The position numbers were made by a program, and so were the translations under genes. From assembly GCA_012934845.2 (NCBI GenBank), contig WNNJ02002991.1, positions 62,001 through 126,000 of the forward strand: a stretch of 64,000 nucleotides of DNA, written 5' to 3'. This stretch comes from Pomphorhynchus laevis. Taxonomy: Eukaryota > Acanthocephala > Palaeacanthocephala > Echinorhynchida > Pomphorhynchidae. Below the pieces are notes generated by a model. The model was not told the DNA's origin. It saw only the letters and a program-made list of their open reading frames with translations, and did not search any database. How positions within the stretch are numbered: position 1 is the stretch's first letter; every line of letters begins with the position of its first letter. Shown one piece after another: positions 62,913 to 64,000 of this stretch.

Positions 62913-63060
62913 CGATGGTTGTCGTCGATGGTTGTCGTCGATGGTTGTCGTCGATGGTTGTCGTCGATTGTTGTCGTCGATGGTTGTCGTCGATGGTTGT
63001 CGTCGATGGTTGTCGTCGATGGTTGTCGTCGATGGTTGTCGTCGATGGTTGTCGTCGATG
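62913..63060 (-). repeat. 13-bp tandem array at 5' end of L2-like LINE
   Basis: Eleven copies of GATGGTTGTCGTC (plus strand), one with GATTGTTG. It begins four bases upstream of the ORF1 ATG. As 13 is not a multiple of 3, open frames run through it with a 13-residue period on both strands. Confidence 0.95.
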
Positions 63061-63070
63061 TATAGTCAAA

Positions 63071-63825
63071 TTGTATAGAATGTAAGTAGTTAATATGTAT
63101 CAAGATAGTTTAAATGTTGTCGTTGAAAGTTCAGTTCCTCTTGAATATATTTGACAAATTTGATGAACTGAATTTGAATCTTCGAAAACCAACTGAGAAT
63201 AGCATCACGTCAACATCAAAGTTGAAATCGTTTTATGAAAAATCGATAATGTGGAAGTTCGCGATCTCTAAAAGTATTTTTAATTGATTTCCAACTGTCA
63301 ACTAATCTAAATCGAATTTGAAAATCGCCACACAAATTATTTCTACTCTCAATGAACTCTAATTAGCGCTTCTTTATTACTTTATATCGCTCTCCGTCGT
63401 CGATTATGACTGGTACTTAATCCATTCAAGGAAATGAGACAAGAAATTCAACGAACAACAAGGAAGAACAGCTCATTACAGTTCGCAACGATTTTTTCTC
63501 AAATGAAAATTTACCAGCTGTCTTTATGAATTTTTGCTTTCAATAAGAAATCTCACCCTTTAGTAGACTTGAAAAATTCTTTTGCTATGCGAGAAGTCTT
63601 ATCGGCTATGCGAAATTGGATTTTCAGAATTAACTTAAATTAAATTAAATGATAGAGACTTTTTGGAAACGAAGACGAAATGCCCACAAGCCTATCACAG
63701 TAAGTACTACAATTTATTTTGATTTGCTCAAGAAAGTAAATGCATCCTGCGCATTGAAATATCTAATTGCACATTAATTTATATCTACTTAAAAGGATAT
63801 TACTTAAAAGTAATATCCTTTATTA
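63071..63825. other. spacer at right end
   Basis: No gene or element recognised. AAAAGGATATTACTTAAAAGTAATATCCTTT is a perfect 14-bp inverted repeat at about 63792-63821, just before the next L2-like fragment. Confidence 0.5.
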
Positions 63826-64000
63826 GTGTGGATCCTCCCCCGTCAACCTAACATATCTTCGGCCCATGAATCTTTTGTCTCATCAATCATCCTCATAGTC
63901 AATAATCTCACTTTCTTAGGCTTCCATTTCGATGATCACATTTCCCTCAAACCCTTCGTCCGTGACAAGAACCGCTGGTCTAAATTAATTCACTTCGACA
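63826..64000 (+). mobile_element. L2-like RT fragment running off the window
   Basis: Begins in WILP (GTGGATCCTCCCCC) and reads SFVSSIILIVNNLTFLGFHF, DDHISLKPFVRDKNRWSKLI, the region after RT motif C. Five-prime end abrupt. Continues past the window. Confidence 0.8.

Larger units (their letters stand above)
59495..63070 (-). mobile_element. CR1/L2-like LINE with ORF1, ORF2 and 5' repeat array
   Basis: Closest relative of the 9.6-12.5 kb copy, with both ends. Minus strand: 13-bp repeats (63060-62913), ORF1 (62909 on), ORF2 start MALHLSYVSSPLDS (61938), endonuclease, linker (61029-60703), RT motif B/C (about 60530-60390), RT C-terminus (60262-59573), 3' hairpin GCGTGC-CAGC-GCACGC (59527-59542) and terminal CCACGTTAAA. 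About 560 bp between the linker (NAND) and motif A is deleted, and ORF1 and ORF2 are broken into several frames. Confidence 0.9.

Noticed and set aside
62913-63060. CRISPR-like array
   Set aside because: Units are 13 bp with no spacers; a plain tandem repeat in a eukaryotic LINE.
62753-63103. 116-codon minus frame with 13-residue repeats (STTTIDDNHRRQP)
   Set aside because: Frame runs through the 13-bp array and overlaps ORF1 in another frame; explained by the tandem repeat.

Overview
The window is eukaryotic and looks like an invertebrate metazoan genome. GT-AG introns interrupt a recognisable animal gene (STAM, subunit of ESCRT-0). Most of the rest is broken retroelements in AT-rich DNA. 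The smallest introns are 33, 47, 52 and 55 nt, and both host genes have a splice-acceptor-like AG at or just upstream of the ATG, as expected if transcripts are trans-spliced. This fits a nematode, perhaps clade I, but the species cannot be fixed from sequence alone. I saw no bacterial, organellar, tRNA or rRNA genes and no CRISPR array.

Layout. 1-8.5 kb: five pieces of one superfamily of site-specific LINEs, with a C-terminal restriction-like endonuclease and a CxC-x7-H-x3-C knuckle. One is nearly full length (2230-5690, minus). All abut TAATAT-type AT microsatellites. 8.6-13.3 kb: a CR1/jockey-group LINE (minus) split by a CR1/L2-like LINE (plus). 13.6-17.7 kb: a fossil Ty3/gypsy-like LTR element with 90-bp LTRs and a 5-bp target duplication, itself carrying a LINE. 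17.7-27 kb: LINE fragments, including the best-preserved L2-like ORF2 (22.0-24.9 kb). 28-31.1 kb: duplicated AT-rich host flank, two small inverted-repeat elements with hammerhead-like cores, a gypsy pol fragment and another RLE-LINE with an intact 344-codon endonuclease ORF.

31.2-48.7 kb: the STAM gene (plus strand): VHS exons, SH3 exons, then GAT/coiled-coil exons to a stop at 48712. Its introns are packed with L2 pieces, a hAT MITE with an 8-bp target duplication, a foldback element, a 21-bp minisatellite, a good hammerhead candidate, an RTE LINE and clusters of Penelope-like elements (PLEs). 49.3-53.2 kb: more PLE ends and a PLE RT on the minus strand, around a CR1-group LINE. 53.7-55.1 kb: an RTE-related LINE. 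57.0-57.8 kb: an intact 250-codon gene resembling complex I subunit NDUFA11. 58.5-59.3 kb: a decayed hAT transposase. 59.5-63.1 kb: an L2-like LINE with ORF1 and a 13-bp 5' tandem array. A further L2 fragment runs off the right edge.

The most interesting signals are RNA-level ones: hammerhead-like cores at 38608, 34761-34737, 28463-28435 and 28134-28103; a conserved CCC-N6-GGG hairpin at the 3' ends of the RLE-LINEs; a covarying hairpin at the 3' ends of the L2-like LINEs; and a PLE whose ORF stops at the same place in all copies that reach it, with no GIY-YIG domain after it.
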